Shown here: positions 6,914 through 15,620 of the stretch, piece by piece
Position numbering within the stretch: position 1 is the first letter of the stretch
Layout: every line of letters starts with the position of its first letter
Virus record (IMG/VR): IMGVR_UViG_3300043015_002491
Coordinates: 58,510 to 122,509 of that record
DNA length: 64,000 nt
Strand: one strand, 5' to 3'
DNA from: a virus
Translations under genes and position numbers: made by a program
The notes under the pieces: generated by a model
The model's input: only the letters and a program-made list of their open reading frames with translations
What the model was told of the DNA's origin: nothing
Databases searched by the model: none

Positions 6914-8662
6914 TTATCTATTAACTCTCATTACCATGTTTAATGGAATGTCATATCCTTGTGGGTCAATAACTGGTTCCATTTCACCATCTTCACCTGG
7001 TACATACTCGATTTCTAACCAATCACTAGTTTGTGGATTATCAGAACCGTAAGCGTCTCTAACTTTAGCAGCATCACCATCGTCAGATAACATCACTTCG
7101 TAACCACCAGCATTACTTATTGTATACGTTCCGTGTGGGATGAATTCTTCATCTTCTTCAAACACGCCTCTACCCTTAAGAATATCAGCTTGCGTTACTT
7201 TACCATCACGTGTTAAGTCTGGGAAATCTTTACCTTCTTCTTCTGAATATAAGTCTTCAAAGATTTCATCGAATCTATCACCTTCTTTTCTAATACTTAT
7301 TTTGTTTAATGAATTCATAGTACCCTCAAATCCTGGTATGTCATATCTAGATGGTTCTTCACCCATTCTAACTTTAAGTTCATTCTGTAATTGTAGAATG
7401 TCAGCTTCAAGCTCATTAACCATTCTTGAATTACCTTCTTTTTTATAATATTCTAAAGCGTCTGAAAGAACTTTTATTTGTACAGATAATTCAGCATCTG
7501 TACCATCTGTATTTACATTTTCGTTTATCTCAGCAGCTTCAGAGTCCGCAGACTTATCATTCATAAGTTGTCTAGCAATTTGCTTTTGTAAAACTTCGTT
7601 ATCACCAACAATAGCTTTAACATAAGCAGCTGCCGCCTCTATTTTTTCTGGTTTAGTATTAATTTTAGACGCTAATGTTTTAATTTTACTCATATCACCC
7701 ATAGTGTTGAATAAATTTTCAACATCTTTATTTTCAAATTCATCTAATTTTTCGTCAGATTCTTCTCTTTCCATTTCAGCGATTTTGTCGTGACCTTCAA
7801 GATTACCTTCGTTTTTGAATCCCGTACCAAATGCTTCATTAATATCTTTCTTTTTGTTTTTTAATTTTTTAAATACCTTATAAGCAACAACAGATAAAAT
7901 ACCACCAGCTAAAGCACCTAATGCTTGTATTAACATTGGGTTGTGTGCATGCATCATTTGTTCAATCGTTCCAATATTAGTAGCTATTTTACCTAAAACC
8001 ATTGGGTTTGGTACTAGCTTATCAGCTAATACGCCACCACCAACCATTGCACCTATGACTCCACCTATTTTACCACCCATGTCACCATCAGAAGATTCAG
8101 TCACACTTGAAGCTTTTTTCATTCCGAAATCCATAGCTTTTTCGATGAATTCATTACCGATTGTTGGTAATCCCTCATTTTCATTAGTCTTACCCATTGC
8201 AACAAATTGCTGTAAAGCCTCAATCGCTTGTGGGTTATTTAATATTTCATTAGAAATTTTTTCAATGTTTGGGTCATTGATTAATTTAGGTAATTCTTTT
8301 TTAATCTCACTTGATATTTCATCAGAACTAGGTCCAGCTTCTTCATTTAATAACCTCTTAGTCTTATTCCAAACATCAGTAAACGACTTATTCTCGTTAA
8401 GTCTTTGTTCACCCTTTAAATTACCAAGAGTATCTTGAGATTTGAAACCCATAAGGTGTTTCATCTTTTTCATATCCTCACTAATAAGGTTTTTATTCTC
8501 AGCTCTTAATACAGTTGCTTCATTGATATCCCATCTAACATCGTATGTCTCAGTACCATCAGTTATTTGGAATTCCTTACCATCTACTTTGTAAGATTCT
8601 GGAATTAATTTTAATGCATTATCCATTCCGTTGAATGGTTTTTTAAATGTAAGTCTTTTCAT
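6914..8662 (-). CDS. Acidic phage protein with paralogous N-terminal module and Gly-rich hydrophobic core
   Basis: A 582-residue acidic protein. Residues 1-110 (starting MKRLTFKKPFNGMDNALKLI) are paralogous to residues 189-305 of the next gene upstream, sharing I-P-E-S-Y-K-V-D, M-K-H-L-M-G and T-L-G-N-L-K-G. A glycine-rich hydrophobic part (about 195-270) could form membrane helices. The motif [LI]NE followed by A, E or N occurs five times (D-I-N-E-A, R-L-N-E-N, L-L-N-E-E, D-I-N-E-A, E-I-N-E-N), resembling the (L/I)xE sites cut by T4-type prohead protease. A virion-internal or scaffold role is inferred; no family is recognised. Confidence 0.65.
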   Translation of the reverse strand: MKRLTFKKPFNGMDNALKLIPESYKVDGKEFQITDGTETYDVRWDINEATVLRAENKNLISEDMKKMKHLMGFKSQDTLGNLKGEQRLNENKSFTDVWNKTKRLLNEEAGPSSDEISSEIKKELPKLINDPNIEKISNEILNNPQAIEALQQFVAMGKTNENEGLPTIGNEFIEKAMDFGMKKASSVTESSDGDMGGKIGGVIGAMVGGGVLADKLVPNPMVLGKIATNIGTIEQMMHAHNPMLIQALGALAGGILSVVAYKVFKKLKNKKKDINEAFGTGFKNEGNLEGHDKIAEMEREESDEKLDEFENKDVENLFNTMGDMSKIKTLASKINTKPEKIEAAAAYVKAIVGDNEVLQKQIARQLMNDKSADSEAAEINENVNTDGTDAELSVQIKVLSDALEYYKKEGNSRMVNELEADILQLQNELKVRMGEEPSRYDIPGFEGTMNSLNKISIRKEGDRFDEIFEDLYSEEEGKDFPDLTRDGKVTQADILKGRGVFEEDEEFIPHGTYTISNAGGYEVMLSDDGDAAKVRDAYGSDNPQTSDWLEIEYVPGEDGEMEPVIDPQGYDIPLNMVMRVNR

Positions 8663-8688
8663 TTTTATATTGTTTTATATTAATTTTA

Positions 8689-9882
8689 TTAATGTAGGTA
8701 ATAGGCTCTTTGGAAGGCACCAGATATTGCATATTTAGCTTCTTCACTACCGCTATCTAAATCTTTTCTTATTTGATTAAAGATATCCATTTCTTCAACC
8801 TCTGGTTTAACTGAAGTAGCGTTATAAGCCTTCTTCAAAATCCCTTTATCAGCTTCATCAGATAATTTACCAGCAACATATTCTAATTCTTTAGCTAAAG
8901 CTTGTGAGTTAACCTTTGCACCTGTTCTGTATTGTTCTTTACCACTAGCTTTTACCGTTTTTCTATCTAAATCAGAATAATCTGCTTCATTTAATAAGTT
9001 TTTAGTTTTACCCCAAATATCATTGAATGATTTATCCTCATTGATTCTCTCAGCACCCTTAAGGTTACCTAATGTCTCTTGAGACTTATATCCCATAAGA
9101 TGTTTCATCTTATTCATATCTTCATTCATAAGTTGCTTATCAGAAGCCTTAAGAACGATAGCTCTACCTTCATTAAGTGAACCTTCCCATCTGATTTCAT
9201 AATTCTCATTACCATCAGTCATTTGGAAAGTTTTATTATCAACTTTGTATGATTCTGGAATCATCTTTAGTGCGTTCTCCACACCTTTAAATTCATTTTT
9301 AAATACAAGTCTTTTCATTTTACTTTCATTTTTAGGCCCACTCTTTTTAATTTCTTCATCATCAAAGTCAGCACCAGAAATACGCAATGATTTTCTAACA
9401 TTACCAGCTTCAACTTCTAGTCTTTTCTTTTTGAATTTTTGAGCATCATCATATACTTTTTCATTACCTTCTGGTCCTTGGAATCCAGCTTGGTCTCCAG
9501 GTACAACGTTTGCAACGTCATCACCCTTATTTGCATTACCCATTGTAGAATCACCTTCAATAGCTTTCTTTTGTCTTTCGTCCCACTCTTCAGTGTCACC
9601 ATTAACCTCTAAAGCGGCCATACTACCCTTTTGTAGTTCACCTACATCATGTAATTCAGCTTGTTTATCACTATAGTTATATTTTTTAACGACCTCAGCG
9701 TTTTCTTTTTCACCATCCATTTTAGTGAAGTCTTTCATCTTTTTTTCAACATCTTTCATAGCAGCTTTGTTTTCCTTACCAGAGTCTTTTTGAACCTTTT
9801 CAGTTGCAGTTAACCCCTTTGGTTTAGATTCTTCCATTAAGAATGTAGAATCAAGATATTTTTTAATTAATGACTTATTCAT
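8689..9882 (-). CDS. Acidic phage protein, apparent fusion carrying the same paralogous module
   Basis: A 397-residue protein. The first 188 residues are highly charged and low in hydrophobics, starting with a helical leader (MNKSLIKKYLDSTFLMEE). From Met189 (MKRLVFKNEFKGVENALKMI) it repeats the module that opens the 582-residue neighbour, as if a duplicate gene had been fused in frame behind an unrelated N-terminus. The module ends in N-L-L-N-E-A, another [LI]NE site. The C-terminal 90 residues are helical. No family recognised; likely virion-associated by context. ATATTTATA lies 16 bp before the ATG. Confidence 0.65.
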   Translation of the reverse strand: MNKSLIKKYLDSTFLMEESKPKGLTATEKVQKDSGKENKAAMKDVEKKMKDFTKMDGEKENAEVVKKYNYSDKQAELHDVGELQKGSMAALEVNGDTEEWDERQKKAIEGDSTMGNANKGDDVANVVPGDQAGFQGPEGNEKVYDDAQKFKKKRLEVEAGNVRKSLRISGADFDDEEIKKSGPKNESKMKRLVFKNEFKGVENALKMIPESYKVDNKTFQMTDGNENYEIRWEGSLNEGRAIVLKASDKQLMNEDMNKMKHLMGYKSQETLGNLKGAERINEDKSFNDIWGKTKNLLNEADYSDLDRKTVKASGKEQYRTGAKVNSQALAKELEYVAGKLSDEADKGILKKAYNATSVKPEVEEMDIFNQIRKDLDSGSEEAKYAISGAFQRAYYLH

Positions 9883-9898
9883 AATATTATCTTTTTTA

Positions 9899-9908
9899 TA
9901 TAAATATA
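9899..9908 (-). promoter_or_regulatory. ATATTTATA motif
   Basis: TATATTTATA on the minus strand, 16 bp before the ATG of the 397-residue gene, without a TTG element 20 bp upstream. Confidence 0.4.
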
Positions 9909-9914
9909 AACTTT

Positions 9915-11573
9915 TTACTTAAAGTTACTTATTATTTTCTTAACCTCTTCAATAGTTCTACCAGTCTTTTTAGCAACTTCTTGAACTATGTGGTCATTTG
10001 AAACAACAGCCATTTTAGTTTTTTTTGTTTCGATAGCTCCTGGCCCTTCATCACAATATGGGTATTTCTTACATTTTTCTTTAACGTTAACAAAAGAACC
10101 ACCTTTTAATTGTGTTTCTGAATGAGAATCTTCATTCATTGGTATTTCTTGACTACTCATTGTCCCAAATGGTTGTTTAAATAATTTTTGGATTCTAGGT
10201 TGGTTATCATACTTAGCATCCATTTCTTTAGCCATTTGTTGAGCAACTTGTTTTGCATGTTCATCATCATTAGCAAATAAATAAAAATCCATTTCAGCTA
10301 TATATCTATTTCCACGTTCACCTTCTTCTAAGTGTTTATTTTCTTTATTTCCAGCTGTCCAAAATGATGATTTATATTTACCGCCACCCATTGGGACATC
10401 GTAACCAAAGAAATTATCAGCACCACCAACACTGCCAGTTGTTGTTGCTTCTTCTAAACCTAATAATGAATTAACATTATCACCATAATCACCTCTTAAA
10501 TATTCAACTAATTCATCATCAACTTTAACAAGGTCTTTACCATCTTCGTAATCAGATAAACCAACACCCATACTTAATGAGTCTAAGTTATCATTTACAT
10601 AACTCTCTATAGCCTCATCACTAATCTCCCAATCTTCATCATATTCAAAATCTGGAAAACCATCTTCATCTTTACCTATATAAGTTTTTTCAATATCAAC
10701 ATAAGGTTCGAAATCATCTTTAGGTAAATGATGATAATATAATACGAATTTTTCACCAGATTGGTTTGATAAGATTGCTATCTCGTCACTAAGTGTACCA
10801 ATAATTTTAAACTCACCACTAACTCTTTCACCTTCTCTATAGTCTGGTTCTTGTTGATTAAATGGTGCTGATGAATCATATTTAGCACCTAACGGATAAT
10901 CACCAATTTCATCTAGTTTTTGTTCTTCTTCACCCTGTGCTAATGCTTTAATAGCGTCTTCTCTTTCTTTTTCCTTAGCAGCTGTAATCGCATTAGATTC
11001 TTTTCTCTTTTTTTCGATAGCAGCCATTAGTTCTTCTCTAGACTTTCCAGACTTATTAGGTTCACCAATTTGTTTTCTAAAATAATCTGGTGTTATATCA
11101 GATAACTTAAGAGCTTCTTCAATAGCTTCCATTGCCATGTAGGGGCTTTTACCACAAGCCATCTCGTAAAGACCAGCACTAATAACTTGTTTTACTCTCT
11201 CTTTATCGTTATTAAATTTTTCTTTAACTATTCTACCTTCTTTAGTTAAACCACCAAACTCCATTAACTTACGTAATTTAGAGTACTTACCTTCACCTAA
11301 TGTTGGGTCAGATTCATTTAAGTTATATAATTCTTGGATAAAATCTTCATACATCTCATTAACCTTGTATGGGTTAGCTTTTTTTAAGTCCCTACTTATT
11401 TGAGGTCTGTGTGGTCCAGGTGCGGACTTAATCATATCTTTTAACATGTCTTCTTGAACGTTTTCCATTTCAAGGATTTTATTATATTGTTCTTGAGTAA
11501 CCTTAAGTACTTTAGGTTGACTCATCTCCTTAAGCATGTTAGCTTGTTTTTCGGTAATCTTTATCTTTCTCAT
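9915..11573 (-). CDS. Large acidic phage protein of unknown function
   Basis: A 552-residue acidic protein. It begins with a helical segment containing two related copies of a short motif (I-T-E-K-Q-A-N-M-L-K-E-M and V-T-Q-E-Q-Y-N-K-I-L-E-M), followed by a helical region (50-215) and beta-rich central and C-terminal parts. N-L-N-E-S and M-N-E-D sites recall the [LI]NE motifs of the neighbouring proteins. A C-terminal helix (V-A-K-K-T-G-R-T-I-E-E-V-K-K-I-I) ends the chain. No enzyme motif is seen. It lies 2 bp after the small gene 11576-11830 and is co-transcribed with it. Confidence 0.65.
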   Translation of the reverse strand: MRKIKITEKQANMLKEMSQPKVLKVTQEQYNKILEMENVQEDMLKDMIKSAPGPHRPQISRDLKKANPYKVNEMYEDFIQELYNLNESDPTLGEGKYSKLRKLMEFGGLTKEGRIVKEKFNNDKERVKQVISAGLYEMACGKSPYMAMEAIEEALKLSDITPDYFRKQIGEPNKSGKSREELMAAIEKKRKESNAITAAKEKEREDAIKALAQGEEEQKLDEIGDYPLGAKYDSSAPFNQQEPDYREGERVSGEFKIIGTLSDEIAILSNQSGEKFVLYYHHLPKDDFEPYVDIEKTYIGKDEDGFPDFEYDEDWEISDEAIESYVNDNLDSLSMGVGLSDYEDGKDLVKVDDELVEYLRGDYGDNVNSLLGLEEATTTGSVGGADNFFGYDVPMGGGKYKSSFWTAGNKENKHLEEGERGNRYIAEMDFYLFANDDEHAKQVAQQMAKEMDAKYDNQPRIQKLFKQPFGTMSSQEIPMNEDSHSETQLKGGSFVNVKEKCKKYPYCDEGPGAIETKKTKMAVVSNDHIVQEVAKKTGRTIEEVKKIISNFK

Positions 11574-11575
11574 AT

Positions 11576-11830
11576 TTAATTACTTTTATTAGACAATCCG
11601 TTTTTCCAGAAAGCTCTTTTAGTCCATAACTGTTTATATAATTGCGTTAAAACATTCTTAGTTATTTCAACAACTTTATCCTCTAAAGCTTTTTCAGTTT
11701 TGATTCTATCTTTAACAATTTTTTCAACCTTACTTTTAAATTCAGAAGAATCCATATACTTTTTAATTTCTGATTTAACATCAGATTTATTAACTTCCTC
11801 GTTTAACTTTTGTCTAATTAAATCTTTCAT
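11576..11830 (-). CDS. Small helical protein with candidate targeting leader
   Basis: An 84-residue, charged, helical protein beginning MKDLIRQKLNEEVNKS. This start resembles those of the NUDIX protein (MKDLIKNKVRYMLMEN) and of the GNAT-like protein (MKNFIKQKLRENLNLS), and contains the L-N-E sequence that fits a T4 prohead-protease site. The C-terminus is basic and aromatic (K-R-A-F-W-K-N). It is the first gene of the unit after the terminator at 11869-11885. Confidence 0.6.
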   Translation of the reverse strand: MKDLIRQKLNEEVNKSDVKSEIKKYMDSSEFKSKVEKIVKDRIKTEKALEDKVVEITKNVLTQLYKQLWTKRAFWKNGLSNKSN

Positions 11831-11843
11831 TATTTTCTTTATT

Positions 11844-11853
11844 TATAAATATT
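11844..11853 (-). promoter_or_regulatory. ATATTTATA motif
   Basis: AATATTTATA on the minus strand, 13 bp before the ATG at 11830 and just after a terminator, where a fresh start of transcription would be expected. Confidence 0.5.
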
Positions 11854-11868
11854 GAATAATAATAAAAA

Positions 11869-11885
11869 AACCCCTCAAGGGGGTT
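11869..11885 (-). terminator. Terminator after the tail-tube-like gene
   Basis: Stem AACCCC/GGGGTT around a 5-nt loop, followed on the minus strand by a T run, just past the stop at 11890. Confidence 0.8.
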
Positions 11886-11889
11886 ATTT

Positions 11890-12414
11890 TTAATAAAGAA
11901 GTTCAGCTGAATTTGGTTTGACTTTAATTCTACATATTACAAGACCATCATCACTATAATCTAATCCACCAAAATCAACTTCAATAACATCACAATCCAG
12001 TATTGCCCATTTTTCAACAACCATACCTGTTGGGTCAAGCATCTCTAATGTCATATCAAGTTTTTTCTTCCCTTTAATTAAGCTATATAAATATTTACTC
12101 ACTGAAGGTTCTATAGGGTCATTTAATACGAATTCCATTTCTTGTATCTCATAATAAGTACCTTTCCAAAAACTATTAATTTTTTTAAATCTTGGTCTAC
12201 TCGCTTTATATAAAACCCATGGTTTTATTTCTTTACCATCACCCAACATTAAAACCCATCTATTCTTTTTCTTCGGTTCATAGGGTACGGGCATTTTCAT
12301 TAATAAATCATACTTACTTTCCAGGGGATTATTTTCACCTGTTAATTCTTCATAGTAAGGGTTTAACTCACCAGTTTGTGGGTCATGTGTTGGGACTCTT
12401 TTCTTGAAACTCAT
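11890..12414 (-). CDS. Tail-tube-like protein (gp19-like, tentative)
   Basis: A 174-residue soluble protein. The C-terminal half (M-T-L-E-M-L-D-P-T-G, then W-A-I-L-D-C-D-V-I-E-V-D-F-G-G-L-D-Y-S, then L-V-I-C-R-I-K-V) follows the order found in tail tube proteins of the gp19/Hcp fold: a statement of displacement followed by beta strands and a terminal I-x-V-K-P strand. The match is by pattern only. It is a single gene followed by a terminator, as expected for a protein needed in high copy. It could instead be another small baseplate protein of the same fold. Confidence 0.45.
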   Translation of the reverse strand: MSFKKRVPTHDPQTGELNPYYEELTGENNPLESKYDLLMKMPVPYEPKKKNRWVLMLGDGKEIKPWVLYKASRPRFKKINSFWKGTYYEIQEMEFVLNDPIEPSVSKYLYSLIKGKKKLDMTLEMLDPTGMVVEKWAILDCDVIEVDFGGLDYSDDGLVICRIKVKPNSAELLY

Positions 12415-12427
12415 AAATAAATATTTT

Positions 12428-12904
12428 TTATAAAACTAATATTAATGTTAATATAGGTAAAACCACTGAACCAGTAAAACCTAATATTTTTAAACTTTTT
12501 TGTTTTCTTATTTCTTTCTTTTGGTCTTTTATAATTTCATCCTTAAGGTCTAATTCTTTATCCTTATTAACAATAACTTGTTGTAGGTTATCGTTAATTT
12601 GTTCTAAGTTAAATTTTTCATTACTTAAATTCATTAACACTTCTTTTTGCATTGTGATTGTATTAAGTTGTAGACTATCTTTAACTTTATACTGAATTAA
12701 AAGACTGTCCGCATATTCATACTTTAAAACATCTTCTAAAAGTATCTTTGCATCAGATAGACTCATACTAACCATAGTATCACCATATTCATTAACAAAA
12801 GTTGTAACCCTATTTGGTTCTTTTATTGATATATTCTGAGAGTGACTTTGAAACACCATTAGCGTCAAGCTTAAGAACAATATTAGAAACTTTATCTTTT
12901 GCAT
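12428..12904 (-). CDS. Exported coiled-coil protein with C-terminal membrane anchor (spanin-like)
   Basis: A 158-residue protein with an N-terminal signal sequence (hydrophobic 5-18, likely cleaved near S-H-S-Q), a long coiled coil (about 70-135) and a C-terminal membrane segment (142-158). There is no lipobox cysteine. The first 95 bp overlap the end of the preceding gene in another frame. Nested or overlapping pairs of membrane-anchored coiled-coil proteins are typical of phage spanins that fuse inner and outer membranes at lysis, and this is the best guess; the topology differs from the classical Rz/Rz1 pair. Confidence 0.5.
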   Translation of the reverse strand: MQKIKFLILFLSLTLMVFQSHSQNISIKEPNRVTTFVNEYGDTMVSMSLSDAKILLEDVLKYEYADSLLIQYKVKDSLQLNTITMQKEVLMNLSNEKFNLEQINDNLQQVIVNKDKELDLKDEIIKDQKKEIRKQKSLKILGFTGSVVLPILTLILVL

Positions 12905-13181
12905 TTTCTAAAACTTCAATTTTTTTGTCTTTTTCATTAATTTTAACTTGGGTAGAATCTATTGAAATTAAAAGACTATCATTAATATGATTAAGCTTTA
13001 AATTAACTAATTCAAGACTATCGTTATTATTTAATAATTTAATATTACTATCTTTTAAGTTATTAATTTCATCTTCATAGATATCAATACCCTTTGATGG
13101 TCTGAAAAAAAAACTTAATATCAAAGCACCAGCTAAGATAATAATAAATAAAACTTTTATATCAAATTTATCTTTAACCAT
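12810..13181 (-). CDS. Membrane-anchored coiled-coil protein (i-spanin-like)
   Basis: A 123-residue protein with one N-terminal membrane segment (9-26) followed by a periplasmic coiled coil (about 33-105), the layout of an inner-membrane spanin. Its final 95 bp overlap the start of the 158-residue gene in a different frame. Two short repeated segments, N-D-S-L-E-L-V-N-L-K-L and N-D-S-L-L-I-S-I, lie in the coil. It is part of a cassette with an amidase, which supports a lysis role, but no sequence family is recognised. Confidence 0.5.
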   Translation of the reverse strand: MVKDKFDIKVLFIIILAGALILSFFFRPSKGIDIYEDEINNLKDSNIKLLNNNDSLELVNLKLNHINDSLLISIDSTQVKINEKDKKIEVLENAKDKVSNIVLKLDANGVSKSLSEYINKRTK

Positions 13182-13184
13182 TAT

Positions 13185-13655
13185 TTACGCTTTTAACGTA
13201 GAATCGTTTAAAAAATTATCATTCCAATTATCTTTCCAGATATCATAGTTTTGAACTAACTTATTTAGGGTGATGATATCATCCTTAGTAATCTCAACAT
13301 ATCTGTTACCAACAGGTGTACCTAATTGAACCCCACCATTCTTAGAGTATGACCATTCAATACCATTACCTAATTTACCTGTTAACACAACGTTTTGTGT
13401 TTCTAAATCAATATTAAAGTTATCAAACTTAACGTCATTAGTAACTTTTTCAACAAAAGATTCTTTGTTTTTTTCAAAGTAATCTTTTTCAGTATTATCT
13501 AACTGCTCTTCAAAGTTAACATCACCCTCATTTTCAGTTTTAGGTTCTGTAGTTTGAAATTCTTCGTTCTCTCTAATAAGATTCTTATGCTTCGATGTTT
13601 GAGCTCTCATAGTCTCAAGCATCAATTTAGTCATTTCATGTTCACTATTTTTCAT
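13185..13655 (-). CDS. Hypothetical protein in the membrane/amidase cassette
   Basis: A 156-residue protein with a charged, disordered N-terminal half (1-65) and a beta-rich C-terminal half (75-150, with a G-N-G-I-E-W-S-Y-S-K-N-G-G-V-Q-L segment). Its start overlaps the amidase stop by 4 bp and its stop lies 3 bp before the i-spanin-like gene, so it is translated with them. No family recognised. Confidence 0.6.
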   Translation of the reverse strand: MKNSEHEMTKLMLETMRAQTSKHKNLIRENEEFQTTEPKTENEGDVNFEEQLDNTEKDYFEKNKESFVEKVTNDVKFDNFNIDLETQNVVLTGKLGNGIEWSYSKNGGVQLGTPVGNRYVEITKDDIITLNKLVQNYDIWKDNWNDNFLNDSTLKA

Positions 13656-14272
13656 ATTTCTAATTTATTTTTCATTTCTAAAAAATCCCAAGCTGGACTA
13701 ACATCTGTATAGTACTTCTCGAAATTACTCTTATAAAGGATACCATTATAATTTTCTACACCATCAAAGTTAGTATTATGGTTAATTACCTTAAGTGGTA
13801 TATCAAACTCTAAACATAATTGTCTAACTAGTTTATATGTAGAATCTTTTTGTTTTTGAGTGTATGGTGCCCAATACTTATGATTTCTCCACCTTTTCTC
13901 AAAAACTGAATCCTTTCTATTATAAATATGACCAAGATAGTTAATATACTTATTTTCACTATTTAAATCTTTCATAAGCCAACCTTCATTTTCTAATACT
14001 ATAGAAATGATGGTTTCATTTAAAAAAATGTCATCTAAAAAATTTGAATAATTATTTGGTGAGAAATGTTGGTAGGTGTTACCTTCTACATCTATAGTGA
14101 ACATAGCTGTCTTAGTATATCTACCGTTCCATCTTTTGTTCCAACCAATACAATGTCTCATATCGGTTGAAAATGTATTACCAATGACAATCTTTTTTTT
14201 GACTGTTACTTCATTAATATAGTTCTTTTCACTTAATTTATAAGATTCTTTATCAATGATTAAATCACTCAT
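13652..14272 (-). CDS. Second amidase-fold cell-wall hydrolase
   Basis: A 206-residue protein with the N-acetylmuramoyl-L-alanine amidase fold: K-K-I-V-I-G-N-T (27-34) as first strand, G-N-T-Y-Q-H-F-S as second, I-I-S-I-V-L-E-N-E-G-W (88-98) as core, Y-T-Q-K-Q-K-D-S and I-P-L-K-V-I-N-H-N in the usual later positions, and D-V-S-P-A-W-D-F near the end, equivalent to D-P-G-P-x-F-D-W. The first zinc histidine of the family is not in its normal place (N-T-F replaces H-H/H-C-T), so activity is uncertain. It shares one base with the preceding stop, a sign of coupled translation. Confidence 0.7.
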   Translation of the reverse strand: MSDLIIDKESYKLSEKNYINEVTVKKKIVIGNTFSTDMRHCIGWNKRWNGRYTKTAMFTIDVEGNTYQHFSPNNYSNFLDDIFLNETIISIVLENEGWLMKDLNSENKYINYLGHIYNRKDSVFEKRWRNHKYWAPYTQKQKDSTYKLVRQLCLEFDIPLKVINHNTNFDGVENYNGILYKSNFEKYYTDVSPAWDFLEMKNKLEI

Positions 14273-15582
14273 TATCTTTTCTTAAAAAAAATTGTGTCAG
14301 ATTTACCGTCTCTAACTTCTTTATTACTACCAATTCTTTCAATCGAATTTTTCTTTCTAACTGGTACAGTCACTGAAAAACCTCTTTCTCTTTCTTTAAT
14401 TTCTTTAATATCTTCTCTAGATATTGCTTTCTTTATAGGTTCTTCTGTTATCTTAATATTATCTTCTACCCCCTTAACTTCTTGAACTCCGTTATTAACA
14501 GATTTAACAAACACCTTATTATTTGTACTTTCTTCCTTAACTTCTGGTTCAATTTCCTCATCTTGGTGTTCGATTTCAACATCAATATCATTGTCTGGAG
14601 TTTCATCATATTCTGGTGAAGCTATATGAACTTCATCTTCGATTGGTAATTGTTCTTCTGGTAATTCTATCTCACCACTTTCTTCATTAACCAATTCCAT
14701 TTTAGCGTCTGGAAAACCAGGGTCAAGTTCTCTAACAAATTCTGGTGTTGTTTTTACAGTCTCATTTACAACCTCATTTACAGCATCATCTTTCTTAGCA
14801 TTAATAACCTTATTAAATACAATTACCATGATAACAGCCATTGGGTCACCAATAACAATAAGAAGGATGATAAAATACTTCATTACATCATCCATTGTCA
14901 TTCCAGTAATATCGGCTAAATACTTAAGTGGACCTAATTCTGAAGCTACATCATCACCTAATTTAACTTCAGTTATTTCATTTTCTAATTCAAAAACTTT
15001 TTTAGATAATTCATCAGATTTACCATTAAGCACTTCTTGCCTTTCAATAGCTTTATCTAATTGAGCTTCTAGAACTTTTCTAGTTGATGATGATGTCGTT
15101 CTTATAATTTCACCTGTTTCTTTATCTTTATATTCTATAACGTTATTAGATAAACCTTTGGTTAATTCAGTTATTGTTTCACCAACACCTACTTTTTCGT
15201 TAATTATGATATTTAATTGGGATTGATAACCATCTCTCTTTTTTTCCAATAACTCAATTTTAGCTTTTACATTTTCAAACTTGGAGAATGTTTCTTTATA
15301 TGAAGATGAAAGGAATCCATAGATACCCATAGACGTGATAGTCATAGCAATAACTATGAATAATGATAAGATAGTATTGTAAAACCAACCTATCTTCTTT
15401 CCATAAGTGTGTATTGCAGATGTGGCAATAATTTTAGCAGCTTCAATACTTGAGAATAAAATAAGTCCTACAGTACCAGCACCAGCGAAGACTTTTAAAA
15501 GACCATTCACTGATACATAAGCAACTGTACCAGCCATACCTACCGCCATAATTAAAATCAAATATAATAATACCTTTTTCAT
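14272..15582 (-). CDS. Multispan membrane protein with coiled coil
   Basis: A 436-residue protein with three N-terminal membrane segments (about 4-26, 31-53 and 66-90), a long coiled coil (95-205), a fourth and perhaps fifth membrane segment (about 235-262), and a long, acidic, disordered cytoplasmic tail ending in a basic stretch. No family is recognised. As the first gene of a unit with an amidase and two spanin-like proteins, a holin-like or envelope-docking role is possible, but it is much larger than usual holins. Confidence 0.6.
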   Translation of the reverse strand: MKKVLLYLILIMAVGMAGTVAYVSVNGLLKVFAGAGTVGLILFSSIEAAKIIATSAIHTYGKKIGWFYNTILSLFIVIAMTITSMGIYGFLSSSYKETFSKFENVKAKIELLEKKRDGYQSQLNIIINEKVGVGETITELTKGLSNNVIEYKDKETGEIIRTTSSSTRKVLEAQLDKAIERQEVLNGKSDELSKKVFELENEITEVKLGDDVASELGPLKYLADITGMTMDDVMKYFIILLIVIGDPMAVIMVIVFNKVINAKKDDAVNEVVNETVKTTPEFVRELDPGFPDAKMELVNEESGEIELPEEQLPIEDEVHIASPEYDETPDNDIDVEIEHQDEEIEPEVKEESTNNKVFVKSVNNGVQEVKGVEDNIKITEEPIKKAISREDIKEIKERERGFSVTVPVRKKNSIERIGSNKEVRDGKSDTIFFKKR

Positions 15583-15586
15583 ACTA

Positions 15587-15620
15587 TATAAATATATGGT
15601 TTAATCATTTAATGCGTCAA
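15587..15620 (-). promoter_or_regulatory. Promoter-like element before the membrane/amidase cassette
   Basis: TATATTTATA (15587-15596) lies 4 bp before the ATG. A TTG occurs at 15618-15620, 21 bp upstream of TATATTTA, so the site has features of both motif classes in this window. Confidence 0.45.

Noticed and set aside
7941-8438. 165-codon plus-strand open frame opposite the 582-residue gene
   Set aside because: It mirrors a long minus-strand gene with ordinary codon use, lacks an upstream signal and has Ser/Pro/Leu-rich composition typical of antisense frames.
11840-11853. T4-type late promoter TATAAATA
   Set aside because: The sequence TATTTATAAATA contains the box on both strands, but across the nine gene-linked copies the sense strand reads ATATTTATA, so a T4-identical late box is not supported.
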